A DNA stretch of 64,000 nt from Pagrus major (lineage: Eukaryota > Chordata > Actinopteri > Spariformes > Sparidae): assembly GCF_040436345.1 (NCBI RefSeq), contig NC_133234.1:11222446-11286445 (forward strand). The letters run 5' to 3'. The notes under the pieces were generated by a model. That model ran no database searches. It saw only the letters and a program-made list of their open reading frames with translations, and was not told where the DNA came from. The position numbers were made by a program, and so were the translations under genes. How positions within the stretch are numbered: position 1 is the stretch's first letter; the number at the start of each line of letters is the position of its first letter. Shown here piece after piece: positions 38,001 through 48,694 of the stretch.

Positions 38001-41000
38001 CTTATTGTGTTGAAGAGATATTTACTGAAATTAGCATGCCAACCAGCTAGCAATGGCCTATCCAGCTCCAAAGCTTCTGTGCTAGCAGTGTAAATACCAA
38101 CACTCTCCCAGTCCAGACTGCTAGCTGCACTGCTAAGTTAGCTAATTCGCTAACGGCAACTACAGCTGGCAGTAGTTAGCGGTTACTCTGGTAATGTGCT
38201 GCCCCCATTTGTTTTGCATATGAATTTGACAGGTAGCGATTTGTTTAAAAAAATGTTGATAGTTCCATTTTGTGAATACAAGCTTCAATATTTGGACATT
38301 TGACAAGAAGTTGATTTAATTCAAAACTGAAATGCTATAGCTGCAAAAAATAATAGAAATGTCATCTGATTTTCAGCAGCATATCAGCACTGACTGAGGC
38401 TGGGGTTAGCGGGTTAGATTAGCAGGATAGAGTGGGACTCGGAGGGGCAGAAGCTTTGGCCCCAGGTGAGAAGCAGCTTGGGTTTCTGAAAGCAGACTCC
38501 CCCCTTCGCCTTCCAGGAACAGGGGCCAACTTCATCAATAATTCAAAACACCACCTCACCACTTGCCGCAGCAGGACGGTATGGTTGTGTGTGGGCGAGT
38601 GTGTCAGTAAAAGATAAAGCTTTTGTTTGTGCAGAACAAGTGTAGGAAGAGAGAGAGGGGGAAAGAATGAGAGACGGTAACATAAAAATGTGAGCATGCG
38701 GCAAGTATTTCTGTCTGTGCATACATTCATAGATGAAGCTACTTTATATACATTTTGCATGTTTTATCCTGCACCATATCTTTCCGTCCCTTCAACCAAT
38801 CAGCTTACAGTGCTCCTGGTCGTTTGGTTTCTGCCTGAAGCTCCCACTGCTAACCAGGAACAATGAGCAGGGAGAGATTCAGTTACAGCACCAGGGGCTG
38901 AAGTAACTCGACCCTGCAGACAAGAATCTGCAGCCTGCCGATGGGTGTCATGGCCAAGTATGCTGACAAGCACTGTTGGTGTATGCTAATCCACCCCAAA
39001 TCCAGTTTCAAATCAGACCATTTCGACCATCCGCAGCTGAACACTTGGCAAGTACTTGTAGTGCACTGCTGCTCAGATGAAACGTGATCTTCACAATTAC
39101 AGTTTTTCTAGTTTTCACACTGATCAAAGAAATTCAACCTTGTTTTTGAGGGAAAACTACTTTGAAGCCAACGTGGAGCAGGTGTAATCCATCAGTGTAG
39201 TAGTGTGGTGTCATGGCTGCATACTGATCAAATAACCTCAACAGCCCTCTCACAAGACTGAGGAGTAAATACATAATACAGTATCAACAGAGCGTTACTG
39301 TACAGCATATAGGTTACAAGCAGCTGTTTCAGTAAGCCCAAGCAGGCAAAAGCGTATTGTTAACACCATCATCCAACAAAGCCAGGAGGTATATCTGAAA
39401 GGGGATTTACAACCTTAACCCTAACCCAAAAGACCACCATTTATGATTTAGGATTATGTGGGGGGGGGGGGGGGGGGAATAACAATATGGGCGCACAATA
39501 AATCCATTATTTGACCATATCACTCACTAGTCTGAGACTTAATATGGACAGTGGACTAACCTAAATCAATTGCAGCCCTACAACGATTGATGTATTCGTC
39601 TCAGGTCTCCCAGATGAGGCTGATAGTCTCCCATGTCAGCCTCATCTATCTTGTTTTCCTGGAAAGATGCTACTGTCCAATGTGATGTCAATGCATGTTG
39701 ATGTGCAGACTACATTACCCATAATTACCATGCATCCCTTATCAGTTGTCAGTCATTAGTTTGGCCTATCCCCTTCCTACCATGAATATTCAGCAGCGAG
39801 TCCACAAGTTAATGTACTTCCTGTGAATTGTAAGCTTCGTTTTCTGGGGGCGTGCAGTGCACAGTATGTGCTGTATATAGGTGAGTAGTAGTAACTGTAG
39901 TAGTAGTAGTATTTGTTACCCCCTCTTATATTATGTATGTGTGTAGGTCAGTTTGTGTCAGCTAAAGGCTCATGTGACCACTCTCGATGGCACATAAGGT
40001 CAGCCTTCCTCAGTTTAATCAGACATTTGGGATTCAGTGTAAGACTTTAGGAAACTGAGGAAGCTGGAAGAGTTGAAGCTTGTGCATGCATGCAAGGCTT
40101 CAGGGCAAAATCAGATCTGTGTCTATCTACTGCTGATGTTTTCCTACCTTGTCTTATGGAGACATATCGCCCATTGGCTGCCATCAGAACCACCTGTGGG
40201 TGGCTCTCCTCAAGATCAAACAGTTCATCTTTGCCCGGCTTGGAACACCGTCCAGACCTCAGGGTGCCTGTAGGCCCCATGGGGGACAAATACTTCCCCT
40301 CACAGTCTTTAAAGGCCAGCTTCCCACACTTTAGCTCTAGTGTGTACGCTGTGGCCCTCCCATTCTCCATCAAGAGCTTCCCATCATTGCTGAGGAAACG
40401 GCTGTCGCAGGTCTTAATGCAGTACTTTCCGTCCAGGTAGACAAGGGTCAGGAGCGATGCCACCCCCCAGGGAATGTTCACATCCACAGCGATTTCACCA
40501 TCCTCCTTAGAGAGGTGGGCATAACGCTTGCGGGCCACTGACAGCAGATTGGCCTGCGGATGTAGAGCCAGGTGCACTGCCCACAGCTCGGCATCTGTGA
40601 TTAACTGAGCAAAGCAGGACAGGTAGTCCCGAGAACCACCGAAGAAGCGGAGGTGCTGCTCAGACTGCAGGGCCCAGCGACCGTCTGATTGAGCCACGAT
40701 TAGGAAGCGGCAGTCGGAATTTTGCCCGTCAGCCTCACAGGTGACTCTGCCGTCCTTGTCAGAGGCAAGGTAGCGTCCCAGGTGGCTGCGCAAGTACACC
40801 ACCTGGGTATCCTGGGAGTCTTGCTCTAGAGTCCATTTCTGCTTCTTCTTCAAACTTGGTGCTGATGCATTCACCTGAGGAAACGAAGAACATGAAGGCT
40901 TTCGATCGTTAGTCCTATCTACAACAAACCTGTGGCTAAAAGAATAAAGTACAGCTACATGACACAGACAATGATACAAATATGTTACAATTCTTCTTTT

Positions 41001-41107
41001 ATATCAGTTTGTACCTTGAAGCCAAAGGACTCAGCAGTGAGGTAGCGACCCTCATGGTTGATTAGACCAAACTGCAACTTCAAGGGACGGTTCCCATTAG
41101 CAGGCAT
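32070..41107 (-). CDS. fscn2: Fascin-2 (retinal fascin), actin-bundling protein
   Basis: Six coding exons on the minus strand: 41015-41107 (ATG at 41107), 40148-40874, 33716-33872, 32760-32881, 32457-32624 and 32070-32275 (TGA at 32070-32072). They join in phase to 490 residues (human FSCN2: 492). Fascins consist of four beta-trefoil domains; the protein starts [31 protein letters not shown] and ends [12 protein letters not shown]2-specific positions, as I recall them, favour fascin-2 over fascin-1: [30 protein letters not shown] and [16 protein letters not shown]. Fascin-2 bundles parallel actin filaments in photoreceptors and hair-cell stereocilia. Placement beside faap100 matches the human FSCN2-FAAP100 neighbourhood. 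The intron between K31 and V32 (140 bp, containing a stop) is unusual (see findings). I cannot tell fscn2a from fscn2b. Confidence 0.96.
35455..35830 (+). repeat. Teleost interspersed repeat ('gctaac...ctggaccaaa' type)
   Basis: Contains the order 'gctaacatgcc', 'catgctcaactaatttagc', 'tctggaccaaactgatgga', 'accaacagaccaacaatgc' and 'agagccaggctgctaaca' that recurs across percomorph genomes as I know them. The 'ctggaccaaa ... gagccac' end recurs near 63300-63365 in this window. Confidence 0.5.
36060..36120. repeat. (TAA)n / (AAAAT)n simple repeat
   Basis: Imperfect run of aataat units passing into aaaataaaaat units within fscn2 intron 2. Confidence 0.85.
37914..38245 (+). mobile_element. TIR family 1 element, diverged copy
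   Basis: The left end is tttaaaggtgcaatagttag. The core is TTAGCATGCCAACCAGCTAG (about 38031-38050), with one substitution that breaks the palindrome. The right terminus is degraded (gatttgtttaaaaaaatg). Confidence 0.6.
39460..39477 (+). repeat. Poly-G run, 18 bases
   Basis: Uninterrupted G18 in fscn2 intron 2. On the transcribed RNA of fscn2 (minus-strand gene) it is poly-C. Confidence 0.95.
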
Positions 41108-42601
41108 CTTCACCTGTGGATTCAGGAATGTGAGAGAACAAGGGGTGACACAAGTTAGGGATGGGGGAAAGAGTGGGGAAAGGAGAAAGAGAGAGGTAAA
41201 TAGACCTTACATGCGATGCAGGAGTGAGGGGTATGTGAAAAAGGGGGGAATAAGGGTTTTTAAAGAGGTGAGGAATAAGGAAGGAGATGAAGTCATGGAG
41301 AATGATGAAATGAGAAAGTCTTAAAGACAGGAAATCAATTCATTAAGGTACAGCATATAAAGCACTCCCAAGACCACAAATTCCTTCCCCCGCCCATGGC
41401 TTCATTATACATTTTTCCAGCTACAGCCTCCTAATTTACTTACAGCGGTTTTGTGGCTTCCCCTCTGCAGTTTCTGCGGCTCTAATTCCAGCTCCCAGAT
41501 TTAAGAGGCTTTTTTCACCAAGCGTCCTCATGTAATTCTTTCTCTCTCCTCTCCTTCTCTTGCTGGCTCCCACGTTCTGCTGATCGGGTCTCCCGGCTCT
41601 CCTCCACCGCTCCCTCTCGTCAGCCTAATCAGGTTAGAGTCAGCAAAGACTTGAGTCAGCCTTGATCTGTCTTTAGTCCCGAGTCCGTCAACCTCTCTTT
41701 CTCTGTAGACTAATTTTGATCTCGCCTGCTTATCTCCACTCCTACAGTCGACCCTGTCCCTCTCTCTCTTGTTGATCTCTTGTCCAGCTTCACTCCTGTC
41801 CTTGCTTGACTTGTTACTCACCCTGAAGGCTTAATCACCTGGTACCCCCTGACTAGCCCTCCCTGGGGCTTTTTGCCCCTCCTTTGGCTCCTTCGCCTAC
41901 TATCTTTGGATCACGTCCAATACTCTGACCCTCTTCTTCACCTTCCTTGAAGTCCAGGCTCTTCGTTTGTCAGACAAAAGTTTGATCAGTCAAGAAGAAC
42001 ATCCTCAGCGGTCCTGCAAATTTTATGGTAGCACATTGAAGGACTCCTTCACTCTTTCCCTAAACACAAGCCGTCCATCACAACTGAACTCAGCAACAAA
42101 GGGTGCTTGCCTCTGTAATCTTAAGCCTCCCTCTGTCGCTTTTTCCTCCCATCCTCTCCTTCTCTCTCTCTGCCTTTCTCTAACCTGCCATGTGTATAAT
42201 CCTGCCTTTCTCTGCCTCTGCGCTTTATTCTGAGCTCCTGCACTTCACCTCTTTCTGTGACACATAAAGACAGGTAAGTAGAAACAATGCGCACACACAC
42301 ATACACACACCGCCGGGTAACCAGAGCACTCCCCGTGCCTTTGGGGTAGTTGCCTGAGTGCGGCTCCACTTACTTGCCTATGCTGAGGGTTTAGTTACAC
42401 ACCTTCTCTGATTGCAAGCTCTCTGGGTCAGTTCTAATGGGAAATGTGTCCAAGAAGCCGAGGGAGTCGCACTTTACATCTGAATTTGGAAGACAAGTGA
42501 AGGGGAGGGAAAGGAGATGACGAGTGTTGTAAAGGCAACAATAATAAGCTAATCAACATATGGGGTTTTGAATGAATGTGTGTGTGCAGCAAGAGTGCCT
42601 G

Positions 42602-42602
<1 letters not shown>

Positions 42603-42636
<34 letters not shown>
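42603..42636. repeat. (TG)n microsatellite
   Basis: Perfect TG dinucleotide run upstream of fscn2. Confidence 0.93.
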
Positions 42637-42637
<1 letters not shown>

Positions 42638-42776
42638 TAATCAACCTTGCCAATCAGCCTATTATAAGTCTTCTTTGCGGAGTAAACAGACGTGTCTGTT
42701 CCTGAATCCATCTAATCCTCAACCCAATCATCCCAACCTGGCTAATCTATCGGCTCTACCCCCTCCCCACTCCGGT

Positions 42777-42892
42777 AACACACACACACACACACACACC
42801 CTCCTGCTTGTCAATGGCTATAAACATACACATAGACTCAATGACCCACAGCAACATATATGTCACCACCACACACACACAACCACATGCAT

Positions 42893-42941
<49 letters not shown>

Positions 42942-42945
42942 CACA
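42777..42945. repeat. (CA)n microsatellites, interrupted
   Basis: Two CA runs, about 42777-42800 and 42894-42945, separated by CA-biased unique sequence. Confidence 0.9.
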
Positions 42946-43060
42946 AAGGTCAGAGGAGGGTCCCAGGGTTCATAGCAAACACCACCCACCCAAGATTTAC
43001 TCCTCCTGACCCAGACTTGAACTGCTGTGCTTTACGCAGAATGTGATAAACAATGCGTGT

Positions 43061-43061
<1 letters not shown>

Positions 43062-43124
<63 letters not shown>
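43062..43124. repeat. (CA)n microsatellite, long
   Basis: Roughly thirty perfect CA units. The long open frames called over it are consequences of the repeat. Confidence 0.95.
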
Positions 43125-43126
<2 letters not shown>

Positions 43127-45069
43127 TACCAAAGGACATGAGTGATGTAACTGAGTGTGTGAACACCAAACAGACGGACACCCCACATTTCTGAGATGTG
43201 ACTTGTGATCAGCTTCACTGTTTTAAGTCTGAAATGAAAGGACCTCCAATCAGCACATATATGGGTAGTTTTAACCTCGCAGTATTTAACCATCATGAGA
43301 CAAAACAGGAATATAACACTGGTTCAGCAAAAGAAAACACATTTCAAAATCAACAAATTCTCCTAATATGATCAAAATGATCACGTTTACTTTTACTTGC
43401 TCTCAATATTTGAACAGGAGACTTATAAACCCTGATAAATCCTTTCAAATCTCCTTGAACCAACAGGAATCAGACATGAAACCTGTGGCTGTGATTGTTT
43501 TTTGTCAGCGTTATTTTTTAGTGATGTAAATGATAATTCAACTTTTTTAATGTACTTTCAAAGTAATTTCAAAGGAGATCATTTATACAATGGAGCCCTA
43601 TGTAACAATTTGTAGCAATTTACATCATATTTTTTTATTGGTCACATGTGAGTGGATTGTAACATGATGTGAAAAACGAGACCTTCCTTTTCTCTCTCTG
43701 TTGCCCGTACAAGTCTGTTAATGATTTGGCAGCGAGATGCTAGTTTAGAAAAAGGAGTCCGCTAACATAAACTAACGACTGGCTCCTACCACAACACAGA
43801 AGCTCCACAGAGCCCCTTTAAGTTGATGCTGCCACATGTATGTGTATGTTTTTAACATTAAAGGCCAAATGATAAAGAATGTGCTCATTAAAAGGTTGTA
43901 GCAATTGATATCTGTTGTTGAAATACAAGAAAAATATTTAATGACACTTTATTCAAACCTGCTGGTGAAAATGATGACAAGTAGTTAATTAGCCAAAAGA
44001 CAAGGACAAATATATTATTTTTATTTTTACTATACATAAATTTAACATCACATCATACTGATGTACTACATTAAGCTTAATTGCTTAACCTTCAGAGGGC
44101 GTTCATGTTCTGCAGACATTGCAGATTAATCTGTCGATCATTTTCTTGAGGAATTGATTACTTGTTTGGGCTATAAAATGATGGTCATTGTCTCCTAAAG
44201 CCCATGCTGACGTCCTCATATGTCATGATTTGTTTACAACCCAAATATATTCCGTTTACTGTCATAGAGGAGTAAAAAAAACATTATATTCACATTTAAG
44301 AAGCTGGAGTCAGACAATTGTGCCTTTTTTCTTAAAATTGCTCAAACCGATTAACCGATTATCAAAATAGTTGGCGATTGATTTGATGGGTGACAACTTA
44401 TCGACTAATCGTTTCAGCGCTAGTTGGATTTGGACCCTAAAAAAATCATCCTCAAGAACGGCAGCTTATAGGTTTTCTTTTAAAATGTACAATTTCAATT
44501 CACTTGACATTAAAAACTAATACATTAAATGGAAATTTAGGGGTGTTAGCTGGGTACAATATGGTCACATGTGCTTTATAAAGTGCATCAGGACAAAAAC
44601 ACTTCACAAAACACTCTATCCTACCTGTCTGTTCATCAACATACTTAATAATGTTGATAAATCAGATCACTATAATTGGATCTGCTTCTCTACTTGGATC
44701 TGATCCTCCTACTGGTAAGAGGATCTGCAAGGTGCACATGTGTATGCATACTAGTGTATTCTGACAAGTCCTTATCTTTAAAAAAAAACACAGGCGACTT
44801 ACAAATCAGACCATCACATTTGAATTCCTGAAATCCTCTTCAGAGAAACGTCTCTCTCTTTTTCTCTGTTTTTCCTATTTAAAACCATGAATACACACAC
44901 AAACATGTATGCACACACACATATAAACACACTAGAGATAGTGGGACAAAACAGACAGTGCTCACAAATCAAAAAAGTCATATGCTGTTATTGTTATCAG
45001 TGCTATTATTTTCATTACTATCACTATTATCACTATTACTGTACTTCCTCCTCATATGTATCCTATCCC

Positions 45070-45265
45070 ACGCATCATTAGCTCGCTCTCTGTGGCCCCC
45101 GGGGGCTGCGTCATCGTCTGCTGATGTGCCGACACTCCTGCTGCCGTCTGCGCGGTGACGCCTGTCGATAGCCAACCAGATGTTTTTTTTTTTCCTCGCC
45201 CCTTATTCTGGGACGGCGGCTGTGCCAGGTTCACCGTGGCAACCGTGGGATGGTGCTTTAGAAGC
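45070..45265. promoter_or_regulatory. GC-rich patch, possible regulatory element
   Basis: A CpG-containing segment (ggcccccgggggctgcg, gtctgcgcggtgacgcc, gggacggcggctg) inside AT-rich DNA. It includes GTTCACCGTGGCAACC at about 45228-45243, which resembles an RFX X-box half-site pair. No coding exon is evident. Function is inferred only from composition. Confidence 0.3.
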
Positions 45266-45315
45266 CATTACGGCGGTCCTCTGATGACACTCAAATAGCT
45301 ATCATTACACCTCCT

Positions 45316-45640
45316 CCAAGGAGACACAGAGGGAGGAGGAGGAGGGAGGTGAGAGGGGAAGGGAGAGATGAGGCAGGGAAGGATGGATGGAGAGAGAGAG
45401 AGAGGTGGTGGAGAAGCAGATGAAGAACAAGAGAAGGAGGTGAAGGGGGGGAGGAGGGTGGAAATGTGAAAGGTGAACGGTGGGAGATGGGTTAAGGGTG
45501 CATGGAGACAGAGGGGGAACCGGCAAATTACACAGGCAGGCAGGGATAGGAATCCAAGTTAAAGATATAGAAGGTGCATGGAAGAAGGGATGAGAGGGAA
45601 GGGAGTGACAGAGGGAGAGAATGGGGAATTCAAAATGACC
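45316..45640 (+). repeat. Polypurine (GA-rich) tract
   Basis: About 320 bases strongly biased to G and A with GGA/GAGA runs, followed at about 45735-45895 by a C/T-rich tract on the same strand. Simple-sequence DNA with no coding content. Confidence 0.7.
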
Positions 45641-46500
45641 GTTTCTGAGTTAACAGCCTCCAGCCTTTTTCTACCCTATTAAGTTCTATTCTGCCATTAC
45701 TTGGGACTGCGGGGTGCTGCCTCGTACCCCACAGTGTCCTCCTCCTTCCCTCCCACACACACACATCCACAAATACATTCACTCCTCCTTCCATGCTTTT
45801 TCCTCAATTTCCTCCTCCAGTCATCCTTTTTCCCCCCTTTTTTTCCCTTTAAGTCTCTCTCCCTCCACCTCCTTCTCCTCCCCTCTCTCGTCTTAGGTTC
45901 AATTCCAGAGGTTGTGAACTGAATGAAAGAGAGATCAGCTGGATCAATCTCTGAGTCCACTGGTTGTCCTTGTTGTTGCCGTCGCAAAAGCATGCCAAAA
46001 CAAGCTGTAAGAGGTTTCGCCGCTGTCTGGCTTTGTTCACATCTTTGTCTGTTTCCTTCCTCTCTTCGCTGACACAAAATGAATCTGTTCCAGTAAAAAA
46101 AATCAACTTGTGTCAGGACACAAATTTATACTTGGGACACTGGGAGTATGCATTACATCACAACCTGTTTAACCCAATTAAACATGACTATCTAAGGGAA
46201 ATCAAAGGGAAAAGTGGAAGAAAACACTGATTTTTTTTGTATTTTCTGAGTACTTTCAGATCTATTTGTCATATTTGAGATTTAAGGGTGCCTGCATTAG
46301 TAAAAAAAAAACCTGCCACTTATTAAAATGGCTCTTACTTGTTTCCTCTGAATTCGTGTTTCTTATTTTCCAGCGATATTTGTGCAGACACATGTTTAAC
46401 TTTTACATGAATAAGGTTGAGAACAGCCAAAAACTAAGTCTGAGAACATCCACAAGTACTTCAGCAAAGAAACTGCAATTGCTATCTGACTGAAATGTCA

Positions 46501-46846
46501 TTAAAGGGGCACTATGTAGTTTTGGACAGGAAATTCAAACTCAGAATTCTAATATTTACAATATTAATGAGGTAATGATACAAACGTTTTTCTATAACTG
46601 AATAAACAAGCTGTTTTCAGAGGAAAATACGGTCCCCAGAACACTGTCTGAAGCTAGAAAGGTGGCAGGGTCCACCAAATGTAAACAAAGTAAAACAGTA
46701 CAAACTTGTGGTGTCCTTTAAGGTCAGTGTGTTTATTCAGTCATGAAAACAAAGAGAGTTTGTTTATTGACTGATTGTTTAGGCATAAACAATCACTCAA
46801 TGACCATCTTAAAACATCTTCTGCAAAACTACATAGCGCATCTTTA
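46501..46846 (+). mobile_element. TIR family 2 element (MITE-like), full copy
   Basis: The left end is ttaaaggggcactatgtagtt. The right end reads aactacatagcgcatctttaa, its near reverse complement. The interior contains 'ctgaataaacaagctgtttt' and 'gaagctagaaaggtggcagg', shared with copies at 52.76 kb (same orientation) and 60.54 kb (partial, inverted interior). Confidence 0.72.
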
Positions 46847-47899
46847 AAAAGCAGGACGTTTTTCGACTCACTCACACACTTTGACGTCTGTTTCCAATAT
46901 AAAAGTCTTCCTATTCAGTTAACATCCAACTACCCTCTTCTCATTTCACTTTTTCTTCTTTTCTTCTCGCTTCTCTTTTGGGATGGACAGGATGAAGAAG
47001 CCTTGCTCAGGTCTCTGCTGTCAGTAGTAGTAGTAGTAGTAGTGGGTTGGGGACTCATCCGCCCCTGTTCATGATACAAATAAAGCTATGTTTTTTAAAG
47101 GCTGATTTTTACTTATTTATGAATGCTGAAACATCCTCACACACACCTGGCGCACTCGCAAGTGTAATCCCCAATACCACCACTGAGGGGCGATGTCAGC
47201 CTTCTGCTCTGGCTCCTTTATGAGAGCCTTGCCTATATATTTTTTGGAGGTTAAAAAAAGAGAGAGAGGGAGAAGATTGATGCTTGGTTTGTCAATGTTG
47301 GTGCCTGTGTGACTGCATAGCGTAGGAGGGAAGGACTTTAGTGCTATTTAAAATGGCTGCTTTTTAATGTCTTCTTTTTTTGTGTAGGGGGGGGGACTCT
47401 CAGAAACCGAAAGGCGTCAACAACACGTGAAGCGTTATCAACTGTAAAACATCAGTGCAATTAAAACGAGAGGGCTGGGAGGGGATCGGAGCGACCCCCC
47501 CTCCAGATTCAATAATTTCCAGTCAGTTTTAGAGCCTGAATGTGTGAATGTGGGTTATACCTCAATGCTAAGCATGCATTTCTCATGTGCTTTTAATCTC
47601 ATTGGTTTTCTTGCATGCTGATTTGATTATGATCAGGGCAACGCTGCAGCGCTGCTCTGGTCGCCCCATGTGCTCCAACTATAGTACAGTATATTACCCT
47701 CGCTTTTCTTTAAATGTGTCTGAAACGAGGCTTTGAAACAGTCCGGATTAACTGATGTATCGCGTTTCTAAAAACAAACCGCCTCTGAATCATTCATTAA
47801 TTCACATTTGGCTATTACAGTGCGGGTTTGTGTTTTATGGGCAGAGCAGCTCCTTCCTGTGTGGTAGGAAAGAGTTAACAACAACGGGCTGAACGTGAT

Positions 47900-48310
47900 G
47901 AGTGAGGGGACTCTGTGAAAAGCAGCGAGCCAATCCGCGTCAAGATTAACACCTCGCGCGGCCGTGATTGGCCTAAAGCCCGCGCGTTGTTGTTTGGAGC
48001 TCTGAGCCCACGTGGGGGCGCGGACCCTCATTCGAGCTCTCATTGGTCGAGACCCCGCACTCAAGGCCCGCCTGTGGCGCTTCTCGCTGCGTCATTCGCC
48101 GAGCCGCCGCGACCAGCTCCTCCCCCTCCTCTGCCTTGTTTTTCCGTCCGAGAGGAGAGGAAATATCCCTCTCGCGAGCTCCGTGGGCTCGCGCGGGCAG
48201 CCGCGCCGCCGCCGCCGCTCCGCATCTATGAGGAGGCGCGCGAACTCAGGTCTGACATTTCGCAGCGACCCTCTTCACGGGCCGAAAACACGAAAAAAAA
48301 CACGATGATT
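47900..48310. promoter_or_regulatory. Orphan CpG island (probable promoter)
   Basis: A dense CpG cluster (cgcgcggccgtg, gcccgcgcgttg, gctcgcgcgggcagccgcgccgccgc, ggaggcgcgcgaac) stands out from surrounding AT-rich DNA. CCAAT-type boxes occur at about 47930, 47966 and 48041 (ccaat, attgg, attgg) and an E-box CACGTG at about 48009. These are features of a housekeeping-type promoter, but no recognisable coding exon lies next to it on either strand. It could drive a gene whose coding exons are outside the window, an upstream noncoding exon of fscn2 (7 kb away, minus strand), or a noncoding RNA. Open frames across it are composition-driven. Confidence 0.55.
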
Positions 48311-48444
48311 AGATATGATATTTAACTCAGCGTCGACGTCTCTGAGCGAGGAGCTTCCGGTTATTTGACTTCATCGCCTGTGTGTCTCTGTTTCTTCATT
48401 TTCTCTTCATAAAACAGCCAGCCGCTTCACTCTGCCTCTGTGCT

Positions 48445-48445
<1 letters not shown>

Positions 48446-48503
<58 letters not shown>
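48446..48503. repeat. (CA)n microsatellite
   Basis: Perfect CA run of nearly 30 units just right of the orphan CpG island. Confidence 0.95.
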
Positions 48504-48506
<3 letters not shown>

Positions 48507-48638
48507 AAACGCTTGTCTATGTTATATGTGCAGTTTTGCAGTGACAGGGCCATTAACCTTTTTGAATTAATTATATGACTAAAGATTAACAGGTAAGGCT
48601 TAATCAAATCTGGTGTGTGAGAGTACAGCCTCTGGCTC

Positions 48639-48639
<1 letters not shown>

Positions 48640-48693
<54 letters not shown>
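48640..48693. repeat. (CTAT)n tetranucleotide microsatellite
   Basis: About thirteen perfect units. Confidence 0.95.

Positions 48694-48694
<1 letters not shown>

Larger units (their letters stand above)
33873..40147. other. fscn2 intron 2 (6.3 kb)
   Basis: No other gene was recognised. It holds a widespread 'ctaacatgct...ctggaccaaa' repeat (about 35455-35830), (TAA)n/(AAAT)n simple sequence at 36060-36120, a TIR family 1 copy (about 37914-38245), an 18-base G run (39460-39477) and a (TAG)n tract near 39894. Confidence 0.55.
41108..47880. other. fscn2 upstream region, gene-poor
   Basis: The fscn2 5' UTR and promoter should be at the left end. A purine-rich stretch (41110-41330) and a pyrimidine-rich stretch (about 41460-42240) are followed by (TG)n/(CA)n tracts (42.6-43.1 kb), AT-rich sequence, a GC-rich patch (45.07-45.26 kb), a long polypurine tract and a TIR family 2 element (46.5 kb). 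Frames over the CA tracts are simple-sequence artefacts. Confidence 0.5.

Noticed and set aside
39413-39428. Interstitial telomere-like repeat (ttaaccctaaccc)
   Set aside because: Only about two units; too short to mean anything. A similar 'ccctaaccc' occurs near 10907.
42576-43186. Several long open frames on both strands
   Set aside because: They run through (CA)n/(TG)n tracts, which are stop-free in several frames. The translations are His/Thr or Cys/Val dipeptide repeats with no domain.
48012-48325. Arg/Pro-rich frames over the CpG island
   Set aside because: High GC makes long frames by chance. The products are low complexity and differ in all frames.
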